The notes beneath the pieces are model-generated. The model saw only the letters and a list, made by a program, of their open reading frames with translations. It was not told the DNA's origin and did not search any database. A stretch of 64,000 nucleotides of DNA, taken from an uncultured Tateyamaria sp. (GTDB lineage Bacteria; Pseudomonadota; Alphaproteobacteria; Rhodobacterales; Rhodobacteraceae). Below are positions 18,425-27,057 of this stretch, one piece after another. The stretch is taken from the NCBI GenBank assembly GCA_947501275.1, contig CANMVD010000001.1, forward strand, positions 1,674,001 through 1,738,000, written 5' to 3'. A program made the translations under genes and the position numbers. Position 1 is the first letter of the stretch, and each line of letters begins with the position of its first letter.

Positions 18425-18467
18425 TACAAAAAATGTAAATTTCGGACGAATCCCTACATGATTTGTA
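18425..18467. promoter_or_regulatory. Two TACA-N5-TGTA dyads 30 bp apart upstream of algD
   Basis: TACAAAAAATGTA at 18425-18437 and TACATGATTTGTA at 18455-18467 share the same inverted half-sites and the same five-base spacer. Their start points are exactly 30 bp apart, close to three helical turns. They lie about 113-155 bp upstream of the algD start. This is the geometry expected for cooperative binding of one dimeric regulator. The regulator is unknown. Confidence 0.55.
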
Positions 18468-18541
18468 AGGGTTTTTTCCCCGTTGTGGGGGCTGGCCGGC
18501 ATCTTGCATCAGATAAGAGGAAAATTGCCTATGGATGGATC

Positions 18542-18559
18542 ATGCTGCACTTGCAGCAT
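18542..18559. promoter_or_regulatory. 18-bp palindrome in the algD-RTX control region
   Basis: ATGCTGCA, two central bases CT, then TGCAGCAT form a perfect inverted repeat with 8-bp arms. The short centre makes a protein-binding operator more likely than a hairpin. The cognate factor is unknown. Confidence 0.45.
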
Positions 18560-18631
18560 TTTACGAATTCTGAAGTCTTGCCCTCTAGACCAAGGTCAAT
18601 GGGGTCGGGGCTCGCTGATCCTGCATTGCTT

Positions 18632-18655
18632 ACGTCCGTTTGGGAGAACGGACGT
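18632..18655. promoter_or_regulatory. Inverted repeat with 9-bp arms upstream of the RTX gene
   Basis: ACGTCCGTT, a six-base spacer TGGGAG, then AACGGACGT are perfectly complementary. It ends 134 bp before the chosen start of the RTX gene. It could be an operator or a leader hairpin. No T run follows, so an intrinsic terminator is unlikely. Confidence 0.45.
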
Positions 18656-18789
18656 TGGGGAGGCGTGCAGGCAATTGCGGTCCTAACGGTGAATACATAA
18701 CGACACATCAACGCCGCTTAACCAGCGACGCCGGATGAGTGCGTCCTGATCCTGCCGAAAACAAACGAAGCAGTGAAAAGGAAGTCCTC

Positions 18790-20247
18790 ATGAGCATTGA
18801 TATGCCCGACCCGTTTTTTATCGACGTCCCTGTCGGCACCAGCGCACCTGATCTGCAACAGATCATTGATACCGCACCACCAAAGGCCGCGATCCGGTTG
18901 GAGCCGGGGGATTACATCGTCACCCAGACCCTCGTTGTGAACAGGTCCGACATTACGATCCAGGGTGCGGGTGAAGCAGAGACGCGCCTGATCCAGTCTC
19001 AGGCGTTGAGCGGCGAAGCGGTGATCAAAGTTGGTCCGCAATGGATCGGGAACACGCTTGAGGAATTGCCCACGTTGGAACACTTGGCCACTAAGGGCGC
19101 GCGCATGATCCGGTTTGAAGAGGGTCATGGGTTGAAGGCCGGGGATGTTGTGTACATCACGCAAGCCAACACACCGGAACTATTTGCAGAGATCGGCGAT
19201 ACCGAATGGCAAAAGGACTCTCCGTTGCGCACGTTCATGGTGACGGTAGAGCGTGTGGGCGGCAATTCCGTTGCTTTGAGTGAACGTCTGCCCTTTGACT
19301 TTGATCCCGCGTTGACGACAATTCACAAAATGGACCCGCTTGCGGGTGTGACCCTTGAAGGATTTGAGGTCGTGTCGCCCTATGGCACGGCGGACCCCGG
19401 AGATTTCTCCAACACATTGCCTGATGAATACCGCAATGCAGCCATCGACATCTCCAACACGCTCGGCCTCTCGATGGATGACATTACTATCACCCAACCC
19501 GGTTCCAATGGTATCAACATCGCCAACTCGCTGATGGCTGACCTCTCTGAAATCACGGTGATCGGTGCGCACAACAAGGGTAATGGAGGCAACGGCTACG
19601 GCATCCAGATCCGGGACGTCTACTTCAGTGAATTCAGTGGAATAGAAGTCTATGACACACGCCACGGCGTTTTGTTCTCCAGTTACCAGACGGCCATTGG
19701 CAACCACGTTGATGTCGTGGGCACGAACCGTGACATCAATTTCCATGGCGGGCTGGATGCCGACAACACGGTCGTCGTGGAAACATCTTTGCGCGACGAT
19801 GTGGAACAGTTTTACCTCGCCAGTACCGTCTACTTTAACGAAGGTGAAAGCTGGGGCGCACCAACGGACCCGGACGCCAACGTGGTTGTGTTTCACTATG
19901 CCAATGGCACAACGCGCGTCGATCACATTGTTGCCCATGACAGCGGCGCCTGGATCTCGGGCTTTCAGGGTGCCGATCACCTCTATGGCGGAGACGGGGA
20001 CGACTTTGTCTTTGGCGAGACTGGGCATGACGTTCTTTATGCCTCAAGCGGACATGACATTTTGGATGGTGGTTCAGGCATCGATACTCTTGTGCTGACA
20101 GGGGATTTGGATGACTACCTTATCATTCAAAACGGCGACGGATTTGTGATCCGTAACGGTGGCGACAGCACAGAGGTCGAGAATGTCGAACGGTTTGAAT
20201 TCGCCGACGAGACCCTGACTGAATACCAGATGGGCACCTTGTTTTGA
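18790..20247 (+). CDS. RTX-type secreted beta-helix protein, possible polyuronate-modifying enzyme
   Basis: A 485-residue protein with no N-terminal signal peptide. Residues about 20-370 form a parallel beta-helix (GSNGINIANSLMADLSEITV, YGIQIRDVYFSEFSGIEVYD). Residues about 394-436 carry RTX nonapeptides such as GADHLYGGDGDDF, GHDVLYASSGHDILDGGSG, which bind calcium and typically accompany type I secretion via the C terminus. Secreted mannuronan epimerases and lyases share this plan, but I find no DPHD epimerase motif. DTRHGVLF and DINFHGG could hold active-site residues. AAGGA lies seven bases before the ATG at 18790, so the upstream GTG at 18739 is rejected. No type I transporter is encoded nearby. 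Confidence 0.72.
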   Translation: MSIDMPDPFFIDVPVGTSAPDLQQIIDTAPPKAAIRLEPGDYIVTQTLVVNRSDITIQGAGEAETRLIQSQALSGEAVIKVGPQWIGNTLEELPTLEHLATKGARMIRFEEGHGLKAGDVVYITQANTPELFAEIGDTEWQKDSPLRTFMVTVERVGGNSVALSERLPFDFDPALTTIHKMDPLAGVTLEGFEVVSPYGTADPGDFSNTLPDEYRNAAIDISNTLGLSMDDITITQPGSNGINIANSLMADLSEITVIGAHNKGNGGNGYGIQIRDVYFSEFSGIEVYDTRHGVLFSSYQTAIGNHVDVVGTNRDINFHGGLDADNTVVVETSLRDDVEQFYLASTVYFNEGESWGAPTDPDANVVVFHYANGTTRVDHIVAHDSGAWISGFQGADHLYGGDGDDFVFGETGHDVLYASSGHDILDGGSGIDTLVLTGDLDDYLIIQNGDGFVIRNGGDSTEVENVERFEFADETLTEYQMGTLF

Positions 20248-20252
20248 CAGGG

Positions 20253-20277
20253 GTGCGGCGGACCAGCCGGGCCGCAC
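20253..20277 (+). terminator. Hairpin just after the RTX gene
   Basis: GTGCGGC at 20253-20259 pairs with GCCGCAC at 20271-20277 around an 11-base loop, five bases after the RTX stop codon. A strong T run is missing, so it may be a weak or factor-assisted terminator. Confidence 0.35.
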
Positions 20278-20407
20278 GCATCGGCGCAACAAAAAAGCAA
20301 CAGCGCGGGTATCGCTGCCGGAGCGGCATCGAATGTGCTCTGGCAAAATGCAACTCAAGGGTGGTATTCAGATAGGGCCGGGGGGCGCAACAGAGCGGGA
20401 TTTGTTT

Positions 20408-21325
20408 ATGCGTCGTGTGATTTTGGCGGCATTGGCCGCAATCGTCTCCTTGTGTACCACTGCAGAGGCTGCGGATCGCACACGGCTGGGATTTGGTCTG
20501 CTGCTCAACAATGATTTTCTGGGTGACGGCGATGATCGCTGGCGCAGCGGTTCGATTGCGACATCGCGCATTTGGGGGCCAACGTGGACTGGCGTTGCGC
20601 CGGAACGGTTCGGCGACCTGTTGGAACTGCGCATTCAGGGCGAAGTCATCACGCCCTCGGATCTGCGCAGTCCGGACCCGGCGGATCGGCTCTATGCCGG
20701 TGCGCTGTCGTTAGGATTGCACACGCATATGCAACGTGGTGCCGCTGAATACGCCTTTGGCGGCGATCTGGTTTTTGTCGGACCTCAAACACAGTTGGAC
20801 AATTTTCAGGATGGGCTACACGACTTTCTTGGAATCTCGCGCCCGTCTGATGCCGTTTTGGATGCCCAGATTGACAACTCGATCAACCCTACGCTTGTGT
20901 TTGAAAGCGGACGCCGCATCGCTCTGAGCGACCGTTCAAGTCTGCGTCCGTTTGTCGAGGCGCGTGCAGGTGTCGAAACATTGGCGCGTGTGGGATTTGA
21001 CTGGACGTTCGGCGAACTGGGCCAGTCTGAATTGCTGATCCGGGATCCGATCACCGGACACCGTTACCGTGGTGTGACCAGCGACTGGAGTGGGTTCAGC
21101 TTTGTTGTCGGCGCGGACGTGGCCTACGTCGAGGACAGCGAGTTTTTCCCGGAAGATCGCGGGCCTGTATTGGACAACAGCCGCGAGCGTTTGCGCGCTG
21201 GCGTGATGTGGCAGGGTAAAAACGGTGCGTCCGGTTTTGGCGGACTGACCTATCTGGGCGAGGAATTCGAAGGCCAAGAGGAGGGACAGCTGATTGGATC
21301 CCTGCGCGTACGTTTCGGGTTCTAG
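20408..21325 (+). CDS. lpxR: LpxR-like outer-membrane lipid A deacylase (DUF2219)
   Basis: Outer-membrane protein of 305 residues with a signal peptide (cleavage after TAEA-AD) and a terminal phenylalanine after RVRFGF. The family motif near the N terminus, LLLNNDFLGDGDDRWRSGS, supplies the Asn/Asp (N35, D36) and serine. The second block, VGPQTQLDNFQDGLHDFLG, supplies the histidine (H138). These correspond to the active-site residues described for Salmonella LpxR, which removes the 3'-acyloxyacyl group of lipid A. The ATG at 20408 starts the signal peptide. Position beside polysaccharide genes suggests surface remodelling. Confidence 0.75.
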   Translation: MRRVILAALAAIVSLCTTAEAADRTRLGFGLLLNNDFLGDGDDRWRSGSIATSRIWGPTWTGVAPERFGDLLELRIQGEVITPSDLRSPDPADRLYAGALSLGLHTHMQRGAAEYAFGGDLVFVGPQTQLDNFQDGLHDFLGISRPSDAVLDAQIDNSINPTLVFESGRRIALSDRSSLRPFVEARAGVETLARVGFDWTFGELGQSELLIRDPITGHRYRGVTSDWSGFSFVVGADVAYVEDSEFFPEDRGPVLDNSRERLRAGVMWQGKNGASGFGGLTYLGEEFEGQEEGQLIGSLRVRFGF

Positions 21326-21471
21326 GGCGTGTCCTTCCAAGGTGATGCATTCGTGCACCAGTTGAATGCCGCAGTGCAAGCATCTGGAATCTGACACAAA
21401 AATGATCTTCACCAAAAATTAACCTTTTGCTAGCGTGCCAGTAATAAAAAAATAAGGCAGGCATACAGGCA

Positions 21472-22539
21472 ATGAAGACGGGCTTTCGTGGCACGTTTGT
21501 CATCTCCTGGTCGCAAACAGAAGTGGACGGTCTTGAGGCCGCGCCGATGGTTTCATTGGCGGTTGGGGCAGCGTGGGCATGGCGCGGAGACGCCGTGCGT
21601 GTGGATGGACCACAAAATGTTTTGCGTCTCGAAGGGGCAGACGGATCGGAAACGATGCGCAGACGGGCTGCGCGCATGGTACAACGTTTGGTGGGTGCCG
21701 CGCTTGATCGTGCGCCGATGACAGACGGTGCGCCATTGGACGATACAGCACCGATGGTCGACAGCAGTTTTGTTGTGACCGATGGCGCCCAAAGCTATAC
21801 CGTGACCGTTATCGAAGTGGGTGGCGGTGCACAGCCTCTTTTGATGTTCATGGATGAAATCCCGCCTCGCAACACTGAGCTGTGGATCGTTCATCATACG
21901 CTCAACGCCAGCCATGGAAATTCGACCGGTGAAGAAACCGGGGGTGTTATCTGTTTCACACCGGGTACGTTGATCGAAACACCCGAGGGGCTTCGCGCCG
22001 TAGAAGACCTGCGCGAAGGCGACCGGGTGCAGACCAAGGACAATGGTGCACAAGACATCCAGTGGGTGGGTAGCCGCCGCATGACGGGTGCGCGTCTGTT
22101 TGCGATGCCGCGCCTGCGGCCCGTGCGTATCGCTGTCGGAGCACTGGGCGAAGAACGCCCTGACGGTGATCTGCTGGTGTCGCCTGAACATCGGATGCTG
22201 GTGCAGGGAGAAGTCGCGCAATCTCTGTTCAACACGCCCGAAGTTCTGGTGGCGGCCAAGGATCTGGTAAATGGCTCAACCGTGTCGGTTGACCTCAAGG
22301 TGCGCGAAGTCACTTATGTGCACCTGCTGTTGCCCCGGCACGAGATTATCCGTGCCAATGGTGTCGACACCGAAAGCTTTCATCCCGCCAACACCGCGCT
22401 TTCGACATTGGGTGATGCAGACCGCGCGCGCCTTTTGGCGCGACTGCCTGATCTTGAGTACGACCCGCACCGTTATGGTGCCTATGCGCGTCGCAACCTG
22501 AGTGCGAGCGAGGCCGCGATCCTGCGTCACGCCGCCTAA
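21472..22539 (+). CDS. Hint (Hedgehog/intein-like) domain protein
   Basis: A 355-residue protein. The first 155 residues are of unknown fold. Then comes a Hint domain starting at GGVICFTPGTLIETPEG, where C161 is the expected self-cleavage nucleophile, followed by LREGDRV, SPEHRML and HEIIRANGVDTESFHP. Roseobacter-type genomes often carry many such proteins, some with RTX repeats. Their role is unproven. The domain lies at the C terminus, so cleavage would release the N-terminal part. The gene converges with matB, leaving eight bases between the stops. Confidence 0.8.
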   Translation: MKTGFRGTFVISWSQTEVDGLEAAPMVSLAVGAAWAWRGDAVRVDGPQNVLRLEGADGSETMRRRAARMVQRLVGAALDRAPMTDGAPLDDTAPMVDSSFVVTDGAQSYTVTVIEVGGGAQPLLMFMDEIPPRNTELWIVHHTLNASHGNSTGEETGGVICFTPGTLIETPEGLRAVEDLREGDRVQTKDNGAQDIQWVGSRRMTGARLFAMPRLRPVRIAVGALGEERPDGDLLVSPEHRMLVQGEVAQSLFNTPEVLVAAKDLVNGSTVSVDLKVREVTYVHLLLPRHEIIRANGVDTESFHPANTALSTLGDADRARLLARLPDLEYDPHRYGAYARRNLSASEAAILRHAA

Positions 22540-22547
22540 GACAAATT

Positions 22548-24062
22548 TTAGGTGGCAAACAGGTCTGCATAGGTGTCCCGCAACGCTTTCTTTTGCACCT
22601 TGCCCATGGTGTTGCGCGGCAGTTCTGGCACCACAATCAACCGCTGCGGATGTTTGAAGCGCGCCAATGAGCCGCTGATCTCGGATTTGATGGCGTCAAC
22701 ATCGAGCGTGTGGCCCGGCAATGCCACAAGGATGCCCACAATCGTTTCGCCAAAATCCGGGTGCGGCACACCAATGACGGCACTTTCCAACACTCCAGTG
22801 GCGTCATCCAGCAGCAACTCGATCTCTTTGGGATAGATATTGTATCCCCCCGAAATGATCAGGTCCTTGTTCCGCCCGACGATGCTCACATAACCGTCTT
22901 GGTCAATCTGTCCCAAATCTCCGGTGATGAAAAAACCGTTCGAGCGCAATTCTTCCGCCGTCTTTTCCGGCATCTGCCAGTAGCCTCGGAACACATTGGG
23001 TCCACGCACTTCGATCTCACCGATTTCGCCTTGGGGCAGGGTTTCACCTGTCTGGCTGTCGGTGATTTTCAACTCGACACCGGGCAGCGGAAACCCAACG
23101 GTCCCTGCGCGACGCTCTCCGTCATAGGGGTTGGATGTGTTCATGTTCGTTTCCGTCATGCCATAGCGTTCGAGGATACGGTGGCCCGTACGCTCTTCGA
23201 ATTGCACATGGGTTTCGGCCAACAAGGGCGCACTGCCAGACACAAAGAGACGCATATGCCGGGCCAGCTCGCGGGTGAACCGAGCGTCCCCCAAAAGGCG
23301 GGTGTAAAAGGTCGGCACGCCCATCATGGTCGTTGCGCGCGGCATGTTTGCGATAATCTGATCCAGGTCGAATTTTGGCAGGTAGATCATCTGGCTGCCT
23401 GCCAGCAAGGTGATGTTGGTGGCCACAAACAACCCATGTGTATGAAAGATCGGCAGGGCGTGCAGCAGCACATCCTTTTCAGTAAATCGCCACTCTTTCA
23501 AAAGGGCCTCTGAATTGGACAGCAGGTTGTCTTGCGTCAGCATCGCCCCTTTGGAGCGCCCAGTGGTGCCGGACGTATAAAGAAATGCGGCCAGATCATC
23601 GCCACTGCGGTCGACCGTGGCAAAGCTTGTGGAATAGCTGGCCGCCTTGTCTGCGAAACTGCCTGCGCCATTTGCGTCTAGTGTCTCAAGTTGCGCATTA
23701 CACCCGTCCGTGATGGACTTCAGAGCCGCTGCTCCGACAGGATCACATAGCAGCACCTTGGCACCGCTGTTCTCAACGAAGTATGATACTTCGTCTGCTG
23801 TGTAAGCAGTGTTCAGGGGCAGGAAAACAAAGCCGGCCTGTGCACACGCGGCATAAACGGCCAGCGCTTCGGGCGACTTGGCGATCTGCACTGCAACCCG
23901 ATCCCCGGCGTCCAGCCCAGATGAACTCAGCAGACCTGCAAATTGCGCTGCCCTGTCCAGAAACGCGGCATATGACAGGCTGTCGCCGTTCTCCAGATGC
24001 AGAAACGGGGTGTTCTTGCCCCGGTGTTGCCCGAACAGCGTGTCAAAAAGGGGGTTGGCCAT
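22548..24062 (-). CDS. matB: Malonyl-CoA synthetase
   Basis: Acyl-adenylate-forming enzyme of 504 residues that converts malonate, ATP and CoA to malonyl-CoA. Visible motifs: YTSGTTGRSKGAM (ATP/phosphate loop), the ERYGMTETNM region, and GRNKDLIISGGYNIYPKEIE (hinge and adenylation motif). The ATG at 24062 has AAGGAG nine bases upstream. A longer frame overlapping matA has no binding site. It lies 16 bases after the malonyl-CoA decarboxylase gene, and the matA-matB-matR arrangement gives the substrate as malonate rather than a general fatty acid. Confidence 0.9.
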   Translation of the reverse strand: MANPLFDTLFGQHRGKNTPFLHLENGDSLSYAAFLDRAAQFAGLLSSSGLDAGDRVAVQIAKSPEALAVYAACAQAGFVFLPLNTAYTADEVSYFVENSGAKVLLCDPVGAAALKSITDGCNAQLETLDANGAGSFADKAASYSTSFATVDRSGDDLAAFLYTSGTTGRSKGAMLTQDNLLSNSEALLKEWRFTEKDVLLHALPIFHTHGLFVATNITLLAGSQMIYLPKFDLDQIIANMPRATTMMGVPTFYTRLLGDARFTRELARHMRLFVSGSAPLLAETHVQFEERTGHRILERYGMTETNMNTSNPYDGERRAGTVGFPLPGVELKITDSQTGETLPQGEIGEIEVRGPNVFRGYWQMPEKTAEELRSNGFFITGDLGQIDQDGYVSIVGRNKDLIISGGYNIYPKEIELLLDDATGVLESAVIGVPHPDFGETIVGILVALPGHTLDVDAIKSEISGSLARFKHPQRLIVVPELPRNTMGKVQKKALRDTYADLFAT

Positions 24063-24078
24063 CTTCGGGCTCCTTACG

Positions 24079-25317
24079 TCAGGTCTTGGGTCCCACACTC
24101 GCGCTGAGGGTACGGACGTCTTGAGACGCCGCAACTGATTTTTCAGCTACAAAACGCTCGTGGTTTGTGGCGATCTGGGACAGGTCATAAAGATAATTCA
24201 CCATGGCGCCACCAGATTGTCTAAGCCCGTTTTCAGACGTGTCGGCATGCGCGTGGACTGCATGGACCATTGCGCCATTGCCGAGGTGAAACCGCGCGAC
24301 CGGATCGATGGGCATCCCATCATCGCGCTTGGCTTCGAGCAGGTAATGTGCGGCGAGAGCCTCATTACGATCCGCCTGTGGCGCACTGAAACCCTGTTTT
24401 TCCAGCCATCGGTTCAGGCCGGGAATGGGTGACAGCGTAACAAACGTCTTGAGCATCGGCAGGTCGCGCGCGAGGTCAGCGGCAACCTGTTTGATCAGCG
24501 AGTTGCCAAAGGAAATCCCGGCAAGCCCGTCCTGACAATTCGAGATTGAATAGAAGACGGCCGTGTCAGCAGCGTCCATGGCAATGGGTGCGCGTCCGTC
24601 CGCCAACAGATCCTGAACAGAGTTAGGCACCCCTTGGGTCAATGCGACTTCGACAAAAATCAGGGGCTCGTTGGCCATGGCCGGGTGGAAAAAACCGAAA
24701 CAGCGGCGATCACTCGGCTCTACACGCCGCCGCAGATCGTCCCAACTGTCGATGGCATGTACCGCCTCGTAGGCAATGATCTTTTCCAGGATGTCGGCGG
24801 GGCTTTCCCAGTTGATCGGACGCAAGACAAGAAAGCCGCGATTGAACCATGACGCAAACAGGTGTTTGAAATCCACGTCCAAAGGCTGAAGGTCGGGGTG
24901 ATCGCGGATCAGGGCCAACAGATCCTTACGCATGGACACAAGTTGCGCTGTGGCGCCCGGCACCTGATTGAGCCGCCGGATCAGCTCCTGGCGTTTGGGT
25001 TCTGCGGCAAGCGCAAAGGCGCGGTAGCTGCGTTCCGAGGGGGCTTCTTTGTAGTCCTTCAGGCTTTCCACAACTGCGACCGGGTCGATTTCCAATTCGT
25101 GGGTCAGAAATTCGAAAAATGCGCGCTTTTCGTCGCCACCCATGGCGCTGTAGCGGTCCAGGATCAGTCGGGCCAGCGTACTGCCGGACACCTCGCCATG
25201 GCTGCCCAACAGGTCGTGGGCCAATTCGGTGACACTTCGCCCCTTGGCGTCTTGAGACACGGCACTGCTGTAGCGTCGTTCAAAAACGGTCGAAATCAGA
25301 TCGCCGAAATAGCTCAT
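24079..25317 (-). CDS. matA: Malonyl-CoA decarboxylase
   Basis: A 412-residue malonyl-CoA decarboxylase producing acetyl-CoA and CO2. The helical N-terminal domain is followed by the catalytic domain with characteristic stretches NWESPADILEKIIAYEAVH, CFGFFHPAMANEPLIFVEV, FYSISNCQDGLAGISFGN and ARFHLGNGAMVHAV. The start MSYFGD has AAAGGTGAG upstream and is preferred over an extension of 24 residues. First gene of the mat operon, transcribed away from matR, with the palindromic operator in between. Confidence 0.9.
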   Translation of the reverse strand: MSYFGDLISTVFERRYSSAVSQDAKGRSVTELAHDLLGSHGEVSGSTLARLILDRYSAMGGDEKRAFFEFLTHELEIDPVAVVESLKDYKEAPSERSYRAFALAAEPKRQELIRRLNQVPGATAQLVSMRKDLLALIRDHPDLQPLDVDFKHLFASWFNRGFLVLRPINWESPADILEKIIAYEAVHAIDSWDDLRRRVEPSDRRCFGFFHPAMANEPLIFVEVALTQGVPNSVQDLLADGRAPIAMDAADTAVFYSISNCQDGLAGISFGNSLIKQVAADLARDLPMLKTFVTLSPIPGLNRWLEKQGFSAPQADRNEALAAHYLLEAKRDDGMPIDPVARFHLGNGAMVHAVHAHADTSENGLRQSGGAMVNYLYDLSQIATNHERFVAEKSVAASQDVRTLSASVGPKT

Positions 25318-25402
25318 ACCGCTCACCTTTGCCGTCAGATCTGTCGAATCCGGATACTCCGTGGACGGAGTTCGTCTCACGACGTGCATCCCAAGTCAAA
25401 TA

Positions 25403-25416
25403 TATTGTATACAATA
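25403..25416. promoter_or_regulatory. Probable MatR operator
   Basis: TATTGTATACAATA is a perfect 14-bp palindrome between the divergent matA and matR genes. It contains TTGTATACAA, the core reported for MatR sites in rhizobia as I recall it, and it fits FadR-subfamily GntR regulators. It lies 86 bp before matA and 46 bp before matR, so one site could control both. Confidence 0.75.
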
Positions 25417-25461
25417 ATTGAATGATTGCATTTTCTTTCCTGTGCATGGTAGGGCTCTGCG

Positions 25462-26109
25462 ATGGATGTTCGGCGCGCAAACCAGATTGCGAACACTTTG
25501 GAGCAGGGCGTTTTGTCCGGCGATTACCGGGATGGTGACAGGCTGGACGAGGTCAAGCTGGCCACCCAGTTCGAAGTGTCCCGCACACCAATTCGCGAAG
25601 CACTGCAAGTGCTTGTTGCCTCGGGCATGGCGGAACAGATACCGCGGCGCGGTGTCTTTGTACGCCAGCCGGGCCCGGTTGACCTGATCGAGATGTTCGA
25701 AACCATGGCAGAACTTGAGGCTGCATGCGGTCGGCTTGCCGCGTCGCGGATGACTGATCAGGGTCTCGACGAACTAAGCACAGCCAATGATCACTGCGCC
25801 CAGGCATTGCGCGCTGAAAACCCGGATCAATACTATGCTGCAAACGAAACCTTTCACCGCGTGATCTACAGCGCGGCCGGGAACAGCTTTCTTCAGAATC
25901 AAGCACTGCAATTGCAGAACAAGCTCAAGGCGTATCGCCGAATTCAGTTGCGTGTTCGTGGCCGGTTGAGCCAGTCCATGGAGGAACACACCACCATTCT
26001 GGAAGCGCTGCGCAAAGGGGATGCAGATCAGGCAGCCAGTGCGTTGCGCAACCATGTCGCGGTGCAGGGCGAAAAATTCGGGCAGTTGATGGCAAGCCTC
26101 AAACGCTAG
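25462..26109 (+). CDS. matR: GntR-family regulator of malonate genes
   Basis: A 215-residue GntR/FadR-subfamily regulator. The winged helix-turn-helix is at about 10-70 (DEVKLATQFEVSRTPIREAL, then PRRGVFV). An FCD ligand-binding helical domain follows (about 80-205), with metal-site-type residues in NETFHRVIY and SMEEHTTILEAL. Divergent from matA-matB and next to a TTGTATACAA palindrome, it is best read as the malonate- or malonyl-CoA-responsive repressor MatR. Confidence 0.88.
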   Translation: MDVRRANQIANTLEQGVLSGDYRDGDRLDEVKLATQFEVSRTPIREALQVLVASGMAEQIPRRGVFVRQPGPVDLIEMFETMAELEAACGRLAASRMTDQGLDELSTANDHCAQALRAENPDQYYAANETFHRVIYSAAGNSFLQNQALQLQNKLKAYRRIQLRVRGRLSQSMEEHTTILEALRKGDADQAASALRNHVAVQGEKFGQLMASLKR

Positions 26110-26136
26110 GGTCCGCATCCGCGCGCCGTGTGCGCC

Positions 26137-27057
26137 TTAGAACCCCGGCGTTCCGGCGTCACTTGGATTGCGCGCCAGGTGCTTTGCCTTGATCGTTTCT
26201 GATGTATCGCGCGATCCGTCATGGCTCCACCCCGGAGGTGCAAAGGCATACATGGCCCGTTCACGCCATGTCAGCCCGGTTTGCGTGACGTCTCGCCAGA
26301 TCCCAATCCATTCGTGAAACGCCACGCGGATGGGATTGAACGTGCCAAGATTCTGGACCAGTCCGTAATCCGGTTTTTCCGTCTCCAGTTCCGGGACATA
26401 GGTTCCAAACAACTTGTCCCAGATGATGAACACGCCCGCATAGTTTGCATCCAGATAACGCGCATTACGCCCGTGGTGGACGCGGTGGTGGCTCGGAGTG
26501 TTCATGACGGCCTCGAACCAGCGCGGCATCCGTCCGATCGCCTCTGTATGAATCCAGAACTGGTAAATCAGGTTCAGACCACCGCAAAACAGCACCATGG
26601 CCGGGTGGAATCCCAGCAGGATCAACGGTGCACGCACCACCATCATGAAGGTAAACGTACCTGTCCATGTCTGGCGCAGCGCCGTGGTCAGATTGTAGTG
26701 TTGCGATGAATGGTGATTGACGTGGCTGGCCCAGACCCAGCGGATGCGGTGCCCGAACCGGTGCACCCAGTAATAGCGCAGATCGTCCAGCACAAAGCAC
26801 AACAACACAACCCCGACAGACGCCCCAAGGTTCAGCGGCGTGATCCACCACAGCGCCATAAAGAACCCCCAGGCAAAAAAACCCAGCAAGATCCCCGAAG
26901 CCACATTGCCCGCTCCCATGATCAGGGACGTGACAGCGTCGCGGGTCTCGTACCGCCCGCCGCGTCCCTTGATCACGATCCATGTCAGTTCAATGGCGAT
27001 GGCTGCGATGAACAAAGGCACAGCCAGTTGCACAACATCCGGGTATTCAAGATCCAT
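26137..27057 (-). CDS. Sterol desaturase / fatty acid hydroxylase family membrane protein
   Basis: A 306-residue di-iron membrane enzyme of the fatty acid hydroxylase superfamily. Several hydrophobic segments lie in the first 130 residues. The histidine motifs are HRFGHR, SHVNHHSSQHYN and HHRVHHGRN, and WIHTEAIGRMP is typical of this bacterial group. The substrate cannot be read from the sequence; carotenoid, lipid or sterol-like compounds are all possible. The start overlaps the end of the preceding small gene by eleven bases, indicating co-transcription. Confidence 0.82.
   Translation of the reverse strand: MDLEYPDVVQLAVPLFIAAIAIELTWIVIKGRGGRYETRDAVTSLIMGAGNVASGILLGFFAWGFFMALWWITPLNLGASVGVVLLCFVLDDLRYYWVHRFGHRIRWVWASHVNHHSSQHYNLTTALRQTWTGTFTFMMVVRAPLILLGFHPAMVLFCGGLNLIYQFWIHTEAIGRMPRWFEAVMNTPSHHRVHHGRNARYLDANYAGVFIIWDKLFGTYVPELETEKPDYGLVQNLGTFNPIRVAFHEWIGIWRDVTQTGLTWRERAMYAFAPPGWSHDGSRDTSETIKAKHLARNPSDAGTPGF

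Larger units (their letters stand above)
18313..18789. other. Divergent control region between algD and the RTX beta-helix gene
   Basis: A 477-bp non-coding region with AT-rich stretches (18355-18480) and four separate dyad elements, listed individually. It must hold the promoter of the leftward alginate-type operon and that of the rightward RTX gene. A CCCC-N5-GGGG dyad next to a run of six T at about 18472-18490 could also be structural. No open frame here has family-like content. Confidence 0.6.
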
